Source: Bombyx mori
Taxonomy: Eukaryota > Arthropoda > Insecta > Lepidoptera > Bombycidae
Direction: 5' to 3'
Length of the DNA stretch: 64,000 bases
NCBI RefSeq assembly: GCF_030269925.1
Contig: NC_085133.1
Coordinates: forward strand, 9,816,001-9,880,000
Position numbers and translations under genes: made by a program. Under the pieces are notes generated by a model. The model did no database searches. It was not told where the DNA came from and was given only the letters and a program-made list of their open reading frames with translations. This document shows, one piece after another, positions 1-10,335 of this stretch; positions within the stretch are counted from its first letter, which is position 1, and every line of letters starts with the position of its first letter.

Positions 1-436
1 ACATCAAAACACTCGCACTAAGCACACAGGTACAAGGACACGCCGCGAGCTTGTATGGCTATGGGTTCTCAACAAATACGATTCACCCGATCCGAGTGAA
101 ATCTTCAAAATGATCTCCCGATTGAGGAAGCTGCATTAACGCTTTAGTGCCTATCGGGTAACCGCTCGACCAAAGATATAGTTGACGTCAATCAATGCGA
201 TCAATGCATCATTAAGGATAACGAAACAACTACTCGTCAGATATAAATAAAAAATATAAATAAATAATATAAAAGGAGAACCACAAGAGAACCATCAGCT
301 TTAAAAAAAATCATCATTAAAATCGGTTCACCTATGAAAATTTCTAAAGCAACACAGATAAAAAAAAATCGAACTGAGAATCTCCTCTTCCTTTTTTGAA
401 GTCGGTTAAAATGTGCCTCTGTGAAACAATACTTTT
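1..436 (+). other. Window edge; possible coding tail, otherwise unannotated
   Basis: The first 139 bases can be read from base 2 as 46 codons ending in TAA at 137-139; the reading is rich in Arg, Leu and Trp (for example RRELVWLWVLNKYDS). It could be the last exon of a neighbouring gene or the end of a retrotransposon ORF, but there is no upstream sequence to test this. A second frame is also open over much of the same stretch, so the coding call is weak. Bases 140-436 are AT-rich and hold nothing I recognise. Confidence 0.15.
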
Positions 437-880
437 GAAGTCGTCATGGCCTAACGGATAAGACGTCCGGTGCATTCGTATTGAGCGATGCACCGGTGTT
501 CGAATCTCAGGCGGGTACCAATTTTTCTAATGAAATACGTACTCAACAAATGTTCACGGTTGATTTCCACGGTGAAGGAATAACATCGTGTAATAAAAAT
601 GAAACCCGCAAAATTATAATTTGCGTAATTAGGTACTGGTGGTTTGACCTCTTGTGAGTCCGCGCGGGTGGGTACCACCACCCTGCCTATTTCTACCGTG
701 AAGAAGTAATGCGTTTTGGTTTGAAGGGTCGGGCAGCCGTTGTATCTATACGTGAGACCTTACAACTTATATCTCAAGGTGGGTGGCGCATTTACGTTGT
801 GGATGTCTATGGGCTCCAGTAACCACTTAACACCAGGTGGGCTGTGAGCTCGTCCAACCATCTAAGCAATAAAAAAATTA
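437..880 (+). repeat. Bm1 SINE, full length
   Basis: Complete Bm1 copy. It opens with the tRNA-like head (CATGGCCTAACGGATAAGAC, then a box-B-like GTTCGAATC near 500), continues through the body with the conserved block around TGAAATACGTACTCAACAAA, and ends in the 3' part (AACCACTTAACACCAGGTGG) followed by AATAAAAAAA. Bm1 is the dominant tRNA-derived SINE of Bombyx and is copied by LINE machinery. The same consensus recurs across the window in both orientations. Confidence 0.9.
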
Positions 881-896
881 AAAAAAAACTATACTT

Positions 897-1024
897 GAGT
901 AACTATACTTAAGACCTTAGAACCTATATCTCAAGGTGAGTGGCGCATTTACGTTGTAGATGTCTATGGGCTCCAGTAACCACTTTACCCCAGGTGGGCT
1001 GTGAGCTCGTTCTGATAAAATAAA
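897..1024 (+). repeat. Bm1 SINE, 3' fragment
   Basis: Only the last third of Bm1 is present, from the CTTAGAACCTATATCTCAAG block to the GGGCTGTGAGCTCG block and an A-rich end. It lies directly behind the full copy at 437-880, so the two may be a tandem insertion. Confidence 0.8.
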
Positions 1025-1389
1025 ACAAGTAATGTAAACATTAACATGCTGTCTAATGACGTCAGCAGACTGTATAGTGTGATACACAAGCAAGCCTCAA
1101 GGTACGTCACTTCCGGAAAAATGAAAACAGAGTGGAATATTGTCCGGTCTGGACATCAACGAAACTGGTGGTCTTTGATTGAATATCCAGCAGTGTGTGC
1201 GTGTTATTCAATTAAAAGACCACAAGTTCAAGACTATCCAACAATTTATTAGTCGATCTCTAAGAAAATTCACAACCCGTGAATTGTTTTCATCAGTGCT
1301 CAATTATTTTTAACTTGATAGCAATGTATGAAAATTACGAATACATTGAAAATCGATTGAATCCGTCGCCGAACGATGCCTATTCCACC
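1025..1389. other. Unannotated spacer
   Basis: AT-rich, contains no long reading frame, and I recognise no repeat. A short 68-codon open frame at 1046-1252 has no coding features. Confidence 0.5.
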
Positions 1390-1391
1390 TA

Positions 1392-2046
1392 TAGTCGGAT
1401 TTTTAATTAGACGAAGCCAGCTGACAGTAGCTAATGTCACTTTGTGAAATAAAGTTGCTATATTTAAAGTAATAGTGATGCGTTCAGTTCTCGTTCAATC
1501 ACATGAATGAACAATGAGTGTGAAGAGTTAATCATTAATTTCAAACTATAAAAGAATATTATTTATATTTTACAATAAAATTGTATTAAAGTGCTCCAAT
1601 ATATGTTACTAGTAGTATGTAACTACAATCAGTTATTTTTATTTTCAGTACCTACCCATAATTGTTATATTTTATACGTCTATAATTTCAACTATTGTGT
1701 TATTTTTGTATAATTTCAACTGTATTGGAAATAGGACAGTCTTACAAGCTTCCTCGCAATGTTTTTCTTAATGTTTAAAACACTCGGTATTCAGTACAGG
1801 TAGATACTATAGGAACATAATATTTCGTCGAAAACTCGTTGGTATGTACAAAGCACGCCTAAAATTCGAACCCCGTACCCGATATTGGCAATTCGGCACA
1901 CCAACTATTCACTAGACAATCCAGGTAATTTCATTAATTCAAAAGTTTTTTCAATCGTTCACTTTGTCACAACACTATTTTTATTTCATCAAAAACTGAC
2001 AACACAGTAAACGTCAGTTGACTTCGTCTAATAAAAAATCCGACTA
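1392..2046. mobile_element. TIR DNA element, TA target (Tc1/mariner-like MITE)
   Basis: The ends are imperfect inverted repeats of about 33 bp: TAGTCGGATTTTTAATTAGA at the left, and its complement with three mismatches at the right end (2014-2046). Each end is flanked by TA, as expected of Tc1/mariner-type insertion. The 655-bp interior is AT-rich with no transposase remnant that I can read, so this is a non-autonomous copy. The superfamily rests only on the TA flanks. Confidence 0.6.
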
Positions 2047-2163
2047 TAGATAAGAGAAGCGTGATTGATACGCGGCAAAAGTACGCAAGGAGCTCATAAT
2101 ACGCTCTTTAGTAGCTTTCTCATTTCTTATTCTTAACTGTGACGGACTCGCAGCCCGACCCGT

Positions 2164-2277
2164 TTTTTTTTTTTTTTATTGCCTAGATGTGTGGAGGAAC
2201 TCACAGCCCACCTGGTGTTAAGTGGTTACTAGAACCCATAGACATCTACAACGTAAATGCGCCACACACCTTGGAAA
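2164..2277 (-). repeat. Bm1 SINE, 3' fragment
   Basis: Minus-strand Bm1 tail: a poly-T run, then the complement of the 3' part (CTCACAGCCCACCTGGTGTT). It stops abruptly after the CACACACCTTGG block, so it is a 5'-truncated copy. Confidence 0.85.
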
Positions 2278-2485
2278 GCGATAATCTTGGAAAAACGACA
2301 TAACGACAGACGACATTGGGTCGAATTTGCTTCGTTCCAAATATAAACAGCACGATGATAACAAATCTAACAACGAAACACGTCTTACCACAGTATACGA
2401 AATCTCAGTACTTTTACATTATACATAAATAAAAACTATAAATATAAATAATAATAAATAAATATTTACTAACAATCACGCCACG

Positions 2486-2708
2486 TTAACTGGTCCCGTG
2501 ATAAGTTCGTAAAGAACTTGTGTTACAGGTACCAGATAACGAAAAAAAATATAATATTTTTATTATACACATACATATATTTAATATACACTCATAACCC
2601 TGGAAAGACATTTATATTTATCATACAAATATCTTCCCTTGGCGGGATTCGAACCCGCGACCCCCTTGTGTAGTGACCATGTCACTTACCACTACACCAG
2701 ACGGCCGT
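2486..2708 (-). repeat. Second tRNA-derived SINE family
   Basis: On the minus strand this reads as a tRNA-like head (TCTGGTGTAGTGGTAAGTGA for box A, GGTTCGAATCCCGCC for box B), then a body of about 150 bp ending near GGGACCAGTTAA. The same head and body recur on the + strand at 43716-43950, which shows that it is a dispersed SINE and not a tRNA gene. It is unrelated to Bm1 outside the tRNA-like head. Confidence 0.75.
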
Positions 2709-3010
2709 ATAATGAATTATGAATCATTGATGGCTGGTAAATAAAAGAGATCCTTCCGCTACACACGCTATCAAGTAAGAACAAAACAAAAGAAGCGATG
2801 CTGGTGGGGTTTGGGAAATACGTAACCAGGGGTCCATCAGTCGACCAGAAGGGAACTTTTTTGATACGGGCAAGTACAGTACGGGAGCGCTGATGTAAAC
2901 TTACACACATGTATTACGTACTTAGCGGTGGTACGTCGCACCACCATCCTGTCGCGATACAATGACTTAGCCATGACAACCTTTGGGAAAATTCAAACAA
3001 TAACACTGAG

Positions 3011-3400
3011 TCTTAGACCTTAGTCTCAAAGCCACGTCCTTACGGATCCATCAGATCCAATAACCTTTGCATTAGACGCTCTAACACTAGGAGCAGGCTT
3101 AGGGACCCCGGTAACCGTACTCGTCGAACTCGACGAAGAGTTCGACGTGCAACCTAACCCATGAATCAGCTCGCTGAGTTTTTCGTCGGATCTTCTCAGA
3201 GGGTCGCGATTCCGATCCGGTAGTAGATTCATTCGCGAAGCAGCTGCTCTTGAGCTGTTAGGTCTCCTTCGGAGGCGCTTGGGCAGCTGTTAGCAAATCC
3301 CACCCCTTCTGGCTGAACCTTTCTCGCCCACCTGTCCTGGTGAAACTGGAAAGGCCTCCGGGCCACCAGTAATCCTTCAATGACAAAAAAAGAAGTCTCA
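3011..3400 (-). repeat. Non-LTR retroposon fragment, diverged
   Basis: On the minus strand this resembles the repeat family also seen at 12034-12370, 42665-42930 and 51484-51795: shared blocks are the ACCGGATCGGAA and CTGAGAAGATCC motifs. The copy is diverged and carries an extra segment around 3250-3390 with GGTGGCCCGGAGGCC. I take it as the 3' end of a LINE but cannot name the family. Confidence 0.55.
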
Positions 3401-3495
3401 AAGGTGGGTGGAGGCATTCGCATAGTGATGTCTATGGGGTCCAGTAATGAGGTGTTAGGAGAATTCGTTCAACCATCAATGCATTAAAAAAAAAA
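3400..3495 (+). repeat. Bm1 SINE, diverged 3' fragment
   Basis: A worn copy of the Bm1 3' end: GGTGGGTGGAGGCATTCGCA, then ATGTCTATGGGGTCCAGTAA, closed by an A-rich stretch. Confidence 0.6.
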
Positions 3496-3848
3496 AAATT
3501 TTTGGAAGTTATGTTGAAATATAATGGTATCAACCCTTACTGAAGGTAAAGTTATAAAAATATTTTCATCTGGCTCACTTTTGTACTTCCCTGGTACAAT
3601 TAAGGTGAGATTAATGATAGCTGTGTCTGGATTTCACCAATAGCTAGGTGATGGGCTACATGGGCCCTTTGACCTTACCACTACTAATTATCAAAATTAT
3701 CAGTTTGTCAGTAAGTAATGTCACCAAAATATATGAGATTTCATAAGAGGTTTATGTTAAGTGGTCTTTTAATACTTGCTTATTAAATATATATTGGTTA
3801 TTCCACATAGCTTTGATTTCAGTAGAAAACATTATAAGAGCAAAGAAT
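3496..3848. other. Unannotated spacer
   Basis: AT-rich sequence with no coding potential and no repeat that I recognise. Confidence 0.5.
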
Positions 3849-3849
3849 A

Positions 3850-4120
3850 ACTTTTTTTTTTTATTGCGATTATATGCAAATGGACGATCTCACAGTCCAC
3901 CTGGTGTTAAGTGATTACTGGAGCCCATAGACATCTATAAAGTAAATGCGCCACCCACCTTGAGATATAAGTTCTAAGGTCTCAACTATAGTTACAACGG
4001 CTGCCCTACCCTTCAAACCGAAACGCATTAGTGCTTCACGGCAGAAATAGGCAGGGTGGTGGTACCTACCCGTGCGAACTCACAAGAGGTCCTACCACCA
4101 GTAAAGGTCCTATCACCAGT
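3850..4120 (-). repeat. Bm1 SINE, 3' two-thirds
   Basis: Minus-strand Bm1 from the poly-T tail through the ACGGCTGCCC and GAAACGCATTA blocks to the CCTACCACCAGTA block. The tRNA-like head is missing, and the last few bases (GGTCCTACCACCAGTA) are partly repeated. Confidence 0.9.
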
Positions 4121-5635
4121 ACTTTTCTTTCATAGCCTTTACTCCTTCACCCTACTTTGTTACTTCATTCATTTATTTATTTTTATTACTCTGTGATTAA
4201 TTAGTCTAATACTAAAATTACTTATTTTATAGGGACATGTAATTAGTTCTTGACCTTTATTAGTCATTAAAGGACTTTATATACTTTAATATAGCTCTTC
4301 TTACAGAATTATAAATGGAATAGTAACAATGTCAATAGTTTGTACTTGTCAATAGTTACTGGCACTGGCACACGATTCACTATAATTAACCTATTTTCGT
4401 AGATTTGTTTCACATATTATTATGACAGTTGGATTCATTGCATGGGAATACTAAAACAGAAGATTATTATATAGGCTACTACAAATAAAAGATGCGGGGC
4501 AGATTAGTACTAATATATACCTGCATATTCTGGTTAACAAATCAGTCTCCATTACATGGATCATACAATGATTTGATGAACAACTAATAACATTGCATTA
4601 AGTTCTGAATACTTGAGAGCATCAGTACAGTCCCACTGTATTCTTTTTTTCCATTCTAGATGAACTTTCCAGCTAGAACAATCTCACATGCCATAGACAT
4701 TAGAACGAAACGAAAAACTGAATCTAAATTCCTGTCCCCTATTAAGTTCCCTTCCCTTTTTATTAAGTTCATTTCAAAATCCGAGACAAAATAGTGTAGC
4801 CTCAAATTACCTGAATCTCACTGTACTGCGTACACATATATTACATTAGACTAGTGAGCAAATTATAATATCTAAGATACTAATTAATAATAGTTTAAAA
4901 AAACTAACAAAATACGCTTTTATAGAAAATCCACCCATATGGAAAACCTGACCATTAAAATAAGACACATGATTGCATTATTGGCATTAATAGACAATAA
5001 AACCTACCCTCCCAGGTTCACAACATGCCCTACCAACAATTATAAAATTTATAAATTTTACAGGTGCCATTTCAGATCCAATTTTACTAAGTAATTAGAT
5101 TACTATACATTTTTTTTAGAAAAGTTTTCCAAAATGAACAAATATCATCAAACAATAAAAAGAGTTACACAATTACTTAGTAATAAAAATGTGGATACAG
5201 TATTATTTTACAGTTTCAAATATAAGTATATTTCTTCACTTTCCAGTTTTTAAATCTGTTATTTAATTATTTAACTCATTTTTCATACCCAGTGATCTCA
5301 AATGATATATACAAATGTATCAAATGAATGATAGTACATACTATGTTGTTTATAAATATAATATAGATTTTATTTTAAAATGAATACCTCACTGTATATT
5401 GTAAGTTTATCCAATACAGCATACAATTTAGCAATCATCGTAAAATGAATTTTCAATTAAGTTCTTAGTATAGTCAACATCGGCAATGAAATAAGAAATT
5501 ATTTCCTGGGCTATAACCCTGGTCAAGATTGGTTGATATTATGTTAAACTTAAAGTTGCTTCTAGCACCTTCAAGCAAAACCTCTCTTTCTCATAATCAA
5601 TATTTTATAGATCAAGTTTACAGTTTTTGTTTTGT
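4121..5635. other. AT-rich intergenic sequence
   Basis: No open frame with coding features, no tRNA and no recognisable repeat boundary. It may hold old diverged transposons that cannot be seen without a library. Confidence 0.5.
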
Positions 5636-5755
5636 ATGCTGGGTGGTTGATCTCATGGCCCGCCTGGTGTTAAGTATTTACCGGAGCCCAAAGAAATCTA
5701 CAATGCAAATGTCGCTACACACCTTGAGATATGAGTTCTAATGTCTCAACAAAAG
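5636..5755 (-). repeat. Bm1 SINE, diverged fragment
   Basis: Minus-strand Bm1 3' part with several substitutions (CATGGCCCGCCTGGTGTTAA, then CACACCTTGAGATATGAGTT). Confidence 0.75.
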
Positions 5756-6498
5756 TTAAATGATTAAAACAAAATATGCTTTAATACAACAAAAATATTA
5801 TTCAATAGTAACTGTATTGTTGGGAATCACACAGTAAATTTAAAACACTAATAAAATGACAGTTTTGATGTAGGATATGCGACAATATAAATGTAATTTA
5901 CGTATGAACAATTCTTCATCGATATTCAATCAATTTAATTTAATTGTATTGACTGACTCACTCTATTAAGGAGTACTTAATACTAATGCAAAACAGACGG
6001 AAAATATGCTGAGACTGTTTGACATTTCTTTATCGAATCGAATGAATACTGATAAGAATAATTCTTTGGTTCGTAATTAGCTTTCAAGACGACACACCAA
6101 AGATTCGGTACGAAAACCCGTGGGCGAGCTGTCAAGTTTCAGGATAATGCCGTAAAGTAAAAAAATGAGATATAACAGGTAATAATATGTTTTAATCCTA
6201 TTAATCTACCAAACTCACCGTAAATCTCCTTAATTTCGTTGTCGCCAGCATTATCACAATGAACACACAAAATAAATATACCAAAAATGGCTCCTACCGA
6301 GTAATGAAAATACATCTTAGAATCACTATACACACGTTACAGACGTGCGTATTATTCTTAAATACTACTTATATACCACATTTTCACTTTGTTATCTGAT
6401 TAAAACGGAAATAATGACGTTAATAAGTCATTTATATCGTCTTAAAAGTATCAATAAAACTTCCATCAAGCGAGCGAGACCCAACCGTCTGTCATTTT
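5756..6498. other. Intergenic spacer before the LINE
   Basis: Nothing recognised. It ends at the target duplication of the downstream LINE. Confidence 0.5.
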
Positions 6499-6511
6499 AC
6501 TTGTCAATAGA
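6499..6511. repeat. LINE target-site duplication, 3' side copy
   Basis: ACTTGTCAATAGA, followed directly by the poly-T. The identical 13 bp stand at 11641-11653. Confidence 0.9.
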
Positions 6512-6591
6512 TTTTTTTTTTTTTTTTTTTGGAGTTTATGGCCTGGTATCTAGACCTTTAGGCCAAGTCTTAAGTATTTTTATTCAGTTTA

Positions 6592-9500
6592 TTATAATTT
6601 CCCCACTGTATTTTTGATGAATTTATATAGAGGCACGTAATAGGATCTATTTTTTAACATATCACTCAGGCGGCGGGAGGGATCTTGCACTGTCACTTGA
6701 TTTTGCACTATGTCACTAATTTCACTGACAAGAATCAATCTGTCAAACGAAAAGCACTCACATTTAAATATGAAATGTTCGATATCACCAACCGAATCAT
6801 TGCAGAAGGTGCAATAGCTGCTCTCCACTATTCCCAACCGAGCTAGGTGGGCTGGGACGGTCGAGTGACCAAAACGCAGTCTGTTTATAATCGTAATAAA
6901 GTCCCGACTGGCCATTTTCAGTTTGTTATACCATGGTGCTACAGGTAGATTTGTTTGAACATTTCCATACCATTTACCCTTCTGTTCTTGGTCTTGTTTC
7001 CAAAATTCGACCCATAAATTATTGACCTGGTTGTCAATAGTTTGATAACAGTCAGTCAAAGGTACTTTTACTATGGAGCTAACATCCAACATGTTGGTTC
7101 CATCACGTGCAATTTTATCTACTATCTCATTTCCTGTTATGTCCCTATGTGATGGAATCCACATGAAAGAGACCTGTATACCCTTTTGTGCATAACTAAA
7201 TAACAATTTTTTAATATTATACAAAATATAGTTTTTTTTAAAGTCAAATCTGAGATTGGTTAAACTTTGGACCATACTTAAACTGTCTGTTAAAATTAAA
7301 AAGTTATTAAAACTATTTATACGTGCGATCCTCTTCAGAGCTTCGAGGGCCGCATATACCTCTGCAGTGAAAACACTGCATTTAGGGTCCAGAAGAAAGC
7401 TTTGACCAAACTTAGATTGGGGATCATAAACAGCACTGCGCACAAAGAGTTCACTTTTACTACCATCTGTATACAAAGTATAGTAGTTATTGTTGGAAAG
7501 AAAACTTAACAATTCACTATTATTAAAAATTTTTTTAGTAACAATATTGGTCTCAAATATAATACAGGAATATGGGTATGAGTAACATGTCCACTTTGAT
7601 TGTTTAATTACATTTTTAAAATCTTCATTCATTTGCAGTACAATGAGAGGCAGAATTGGGAAAGAACCTCGTAAAAGCTCACCTCCCGAAGTCTGCTGGG
7701 CTGAGCATTGTACAGGAAAAGGTACTATTTTTTTGAGAACATTATCATTACCAGATAACAGCTTTAGTAAATATCTCTCTATTAGCAAAAGTCTTCTAAG
7801 ACACAGTGGCATTATTTTGGTTTCAACTTCCATAGCTCGTATGGGAGTTGAACACATAGCCCCAGAAATAATTCGCAGAGCTTTGTTTTGAATTATGTCT
7901 AGTTTTTTTACACAACTACTATTTGAGTAGGCTAAACAACTGTAGTCGAAGTGGCTTCTGACTATAGATTTATATAGCATACTTAAAACATTGGGGTCTG
8001 CACCCCAAGACACACCAGCTAAACATCTTATAATATTTAAGCCCTTAAGAGAGTTAGTTATAATGTGATTGATGTGTAAATTAAAACAAAGTTTGTTATC
8101 AATGACAACACCCAGGAATTTATGGTTTGGTACAACTGAAATAGGATGATTATTGTAGAGTATGCCATTAGAGGGAAAATCTTTACTAAAAATCATGGCC
8201 TTGCTTTTGTTAGGGTTAATCTGTAGAGCCAACCTGTCATTATAATATATGTACAATTGATCTAGAGCATTGTTTATACTATTTACAGCTCTATCTACAT
8301 TATGGTCTGTACAATATATTACAAGATCATCTGCAAATTGTAAAATATTTACACCTTCTATATTTACAAAATTAAGAATTTGACTAGTATATATATTATA
8401 CAGCAGTGGAGATAATGTAGCCCCCTGCATTGTACCTTTGGAGACCTTTCTGGGACCATGGAGAATATTATTATGCCTTATATACAAAGTTCTATCTGTT
8501 AAAAAATTAAATAACCAATGGCAAAGTATGCCTGGTATACCAGTGTCAGAAAGAACTTGAACCAAAATGCCAGGGTCTACATTATCAAACGCACCTTGAA
8601 CATCCAGAAAAACACAAACACTGGACTTATTATTATTATTGGCATATTTCAGATCTGACAAGAGAGAGATGAAGCTGTCAGCACAACTTCGCCCTCTCCG
8701 GAAGCCATATTGAACATGTGGAATGATGTTGTTCACCTCTACATAAGACTCAAGACGCATCTTTATCATGTTTTCATTAAGCTTTCCAACACAAGATGAC
8801 AGTGATATGGGACGATATGAGTTAGGGTCTTCAGGTGGTTTGTCATGCTTAAGTAGAGGGATTACACACTGTGTTTTCCAAGATTCAGGAATTTTTTTTA
8901 AGTGCCAAAGAGCATTAAGATTAGCTAATAGTTTCTTTTGAACGGACTGATTTAGGTTTTTGATTAAAATATATGGACAATCATCTAAACCAGGGGTTGT
9001 GTTTCGTCTGGATTGTAAACTTGTACAAAACTCACTCCAAGTAAAGGGCTCTATGAGAAAACTGGACTTTTGAAGACTATTATTAATTTGAAAATAACTT
9101 TCTAGATTATCAATAACCCTACATCCATTCTGAGATAATTTTTCTAAGAGAGGGACAACAAATTCGTCTTTATATGTTCTATTATTGCATTTTATTCGTT
9201 TAAATAACTTGATGTATTTCCAAATAATACTAACAGGTGTAGTTCTGTTAAAAGTATTACAGATGTTCGCCCAACCATTGCGTTTATGTTCTGAAATAGT
9301 CTTTTTCTTAACAGCATCAAGTTTTTTATAATTAATGTAATTATCAATGGTTGGATGTCTTCTGTATAGTTTTAAAGCTTCATAAGTTTTAATAACACTC
9401 TGTTCACATGTGTCACTCCACCAAGGTGCTGGAGGTTTGCAACGATAGTTATTTGCTTTGACAAACTTTGGCACAGTATCCCTCTTAAGTGTATCAAGCC

Positions 9501-10335
9501 TTTCGATAAATTCGTCATATGACTGTAATGGATTCTCATTATTAACTTCAAAGTTAGAAAAAGCAGTTAAAGATAGCTCATTGTATTTCGTCCAGTCTGT
9601 CTTGTTGTATAAGAATTTTTCAATGGGAGGATTAATTTGGTATCTATCAACGGACAATAAAACACGAGTAAGCGTAGGAAAATGATAGCTCCCCATAGAA
9701 TCATCATGCACCCACCATTCGCATAGTGGAGTGATTGGAGCACTACAAAAACTGACATCAATAGCCGATGGATTTCGGTTAGGATAATTAATAGTAGTGA
9801 AGCTACCATTGTTAAGGACACATAGATCAAATTCATCAATTAAATCGTATAACTGATGACCCCGACTTTTCGTGGTCATACACCCAAATGCCACATGGTG
9901 AGCGTTGAAATCTCCAGCCACATATATTGGCTTAGGCAAATCTCTAATTATATTACGCAGTTTACTTATTCTGAAGCTACCATTCGAGGGAGGACAGTAT
10001 ACACATAAAATCGTTAAGTGGTTACCACTTACATATAACGATAATGCCACAGTCTGAATGTCTTGGTAAAATCTGGTTTGAATAATATTATATTTAAAAT
10101 ACGGTTTGATCAAAATTGCTACTCCACCATGCTCATTTTGAGCATTATGATAGTGGGAATTATATCCCGAAATTTTAAAATGCTGAGTATCTTTCAGCCA
10201 AGTTTCATTGAGTAGACAGATATCAACATTTTGCTCAGCTAAAAATTTAGACAATAAAGGTTTTTTTCTATGTATACTTTGAATATTGTATTGAGCGATA
10301 CATAACTGCTGTATGTTCTGTACTGTACTATCCAT
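6592..10335 (-). CDS. LINE ORF2: endonuclease, reverse transcriptase, RNase H
   Basis: A 1247-residue polyprotein that nicks target DNA and copies the element RNA onto it (target-primed reverse transcription). Residues about 1-230 form an apurinic-type endonuclease (LLNETWLK, HGGVAILIK, GDFNAHH, and AIDVSFCS near the end). The reverse transcriptase covers about 430-750 with RPISLSSCVGKLNE, QYGFRRGRSCADSF and the catalytic FADDLVIYC. An RNase H domain follows at about 960-1090 (LYTDGSKSE, TAEVYAALEAL, LTDSLSMVQSL and WIPSHRDITGNEIVD, which supply the acidic residues). A Cys/His cluster ([18 protein letters not shown]) lies near the C-terminus. The start codon overlaps the ORF1 stop codon. There are no internal stops. 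RNase H argues for the I/LOA side of the Jockey-I group; the exact family is not assigned. Confidence 0.93.
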   Translation of the reverse strand: MDSTVQNIQQLCIAQYNIQSIHRKKPLLSKFLAEQNVDICLLNETWLKDTQHFKISGYNSHYHNAQNEHGGVAILIKPYFKYNIIQTRFYQDIQTVALSLYVSGNHLTILCVYCPPSNGSFRISKLRNIIRDLPKPIYVAGDFNAHHVAFGCMTTKSRGHQLYDLIDEFDLCVLNNGSFTTINYPNRNPSAIDVSFCSAPITPLCEWWVHDDSMGSYHFPTLTRVLLSVDRYQINPPIEKFLYNKTDWTKYNELSLTAFSNFEVNNENPLQSYDEFIERLDTLKRDTVPKFVKANNYRCKPPAPWWSDTCEQSVIKTYEALKLYRRHPTIDNYINYKKLDAVKKKTISEHKRNGWANICNTFNRTTPVSIIWKYIKLFKRIKCNNRTYKDEFVVPLLEKLSQNGCRVIDNLESYFQINNSLQKSSFLIEPFTWSEFCTSLQSRRNTTPGLDDCPYILIKNLNQSVQKKLLANLNALWHLKKIPESWKTQCVIPLLKHDKPPEDPNSYRPISLSSCVGKLNENMIKMRLESYVEVNNIIPHVQYGFRRGRSCADSFISLLSDLKYANNNNKSSVCVFLDVQGAFDNVDPGILVQVLSDTGIPGILCHWLFNFLTDRTLYIRHNNILHGPRKVSKGTMQGATLSPLLYNIYTSQILNFVNIEGVNILQFADDLVIYCTDHNVDRAVNSINNALDQLYIYYNDRLALQINPNKSKAMIFSKDFPSNGILYNNHPISVVPNHKFLGVVIDNKLCFNLHINHIITNSLKGLNIIRCLAGVSWGADPNVLSMLYKSIVRSHFDYSCLAYSNSSCVKKLDIIQNKALRIISGAMCSTPIRAMEVETKIMPLCLRRLLLIERYLLKLLSGNDNVLKKIVPFPVQCSAQQTSGGELLRGSFPILPLIVLQMNEDFKNVIKQSKWTCYSYPYSCIIFETNIVTKKIFNNSELLSFLSNNNYYTLYTDGSKSELFVRSAVYDPQSKFGQSFLLDPKCSVFTAEVYAALEALKRIARINSFNNFLILTDSLSMVQSLTNLRFDFKKNYILYNIKKLLFSYAQKGIQVSFMWIPSHRDITGNEIVDKIARDGTNMLDVSSIVKVPLTDCYQTIDNQVNNLWVEFWKQDQEQKGKWYGNVQTNLPVAPWYNKLKMASRDFITIINRLRFGHSTVPAHLARLGIVESSYCTFCNDSVGDIEHFIFKCECFSFDRLILVSEISDIVQNQVTVQDPSRRLSDMLKNRSYYVPLYKFIKNTVGKL

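Noticed and set aside
2640..2708. tRNA-like sequence on the minus strand with good box A and B
   Set aside because: The same head is followed by the same non-tRNA body at 43716-43950, so it is a SINE head.
6345..6617. 90-codon frame crossing the poly-T
   Set aside because: The Phe run is the LINE poly-A read backwards.
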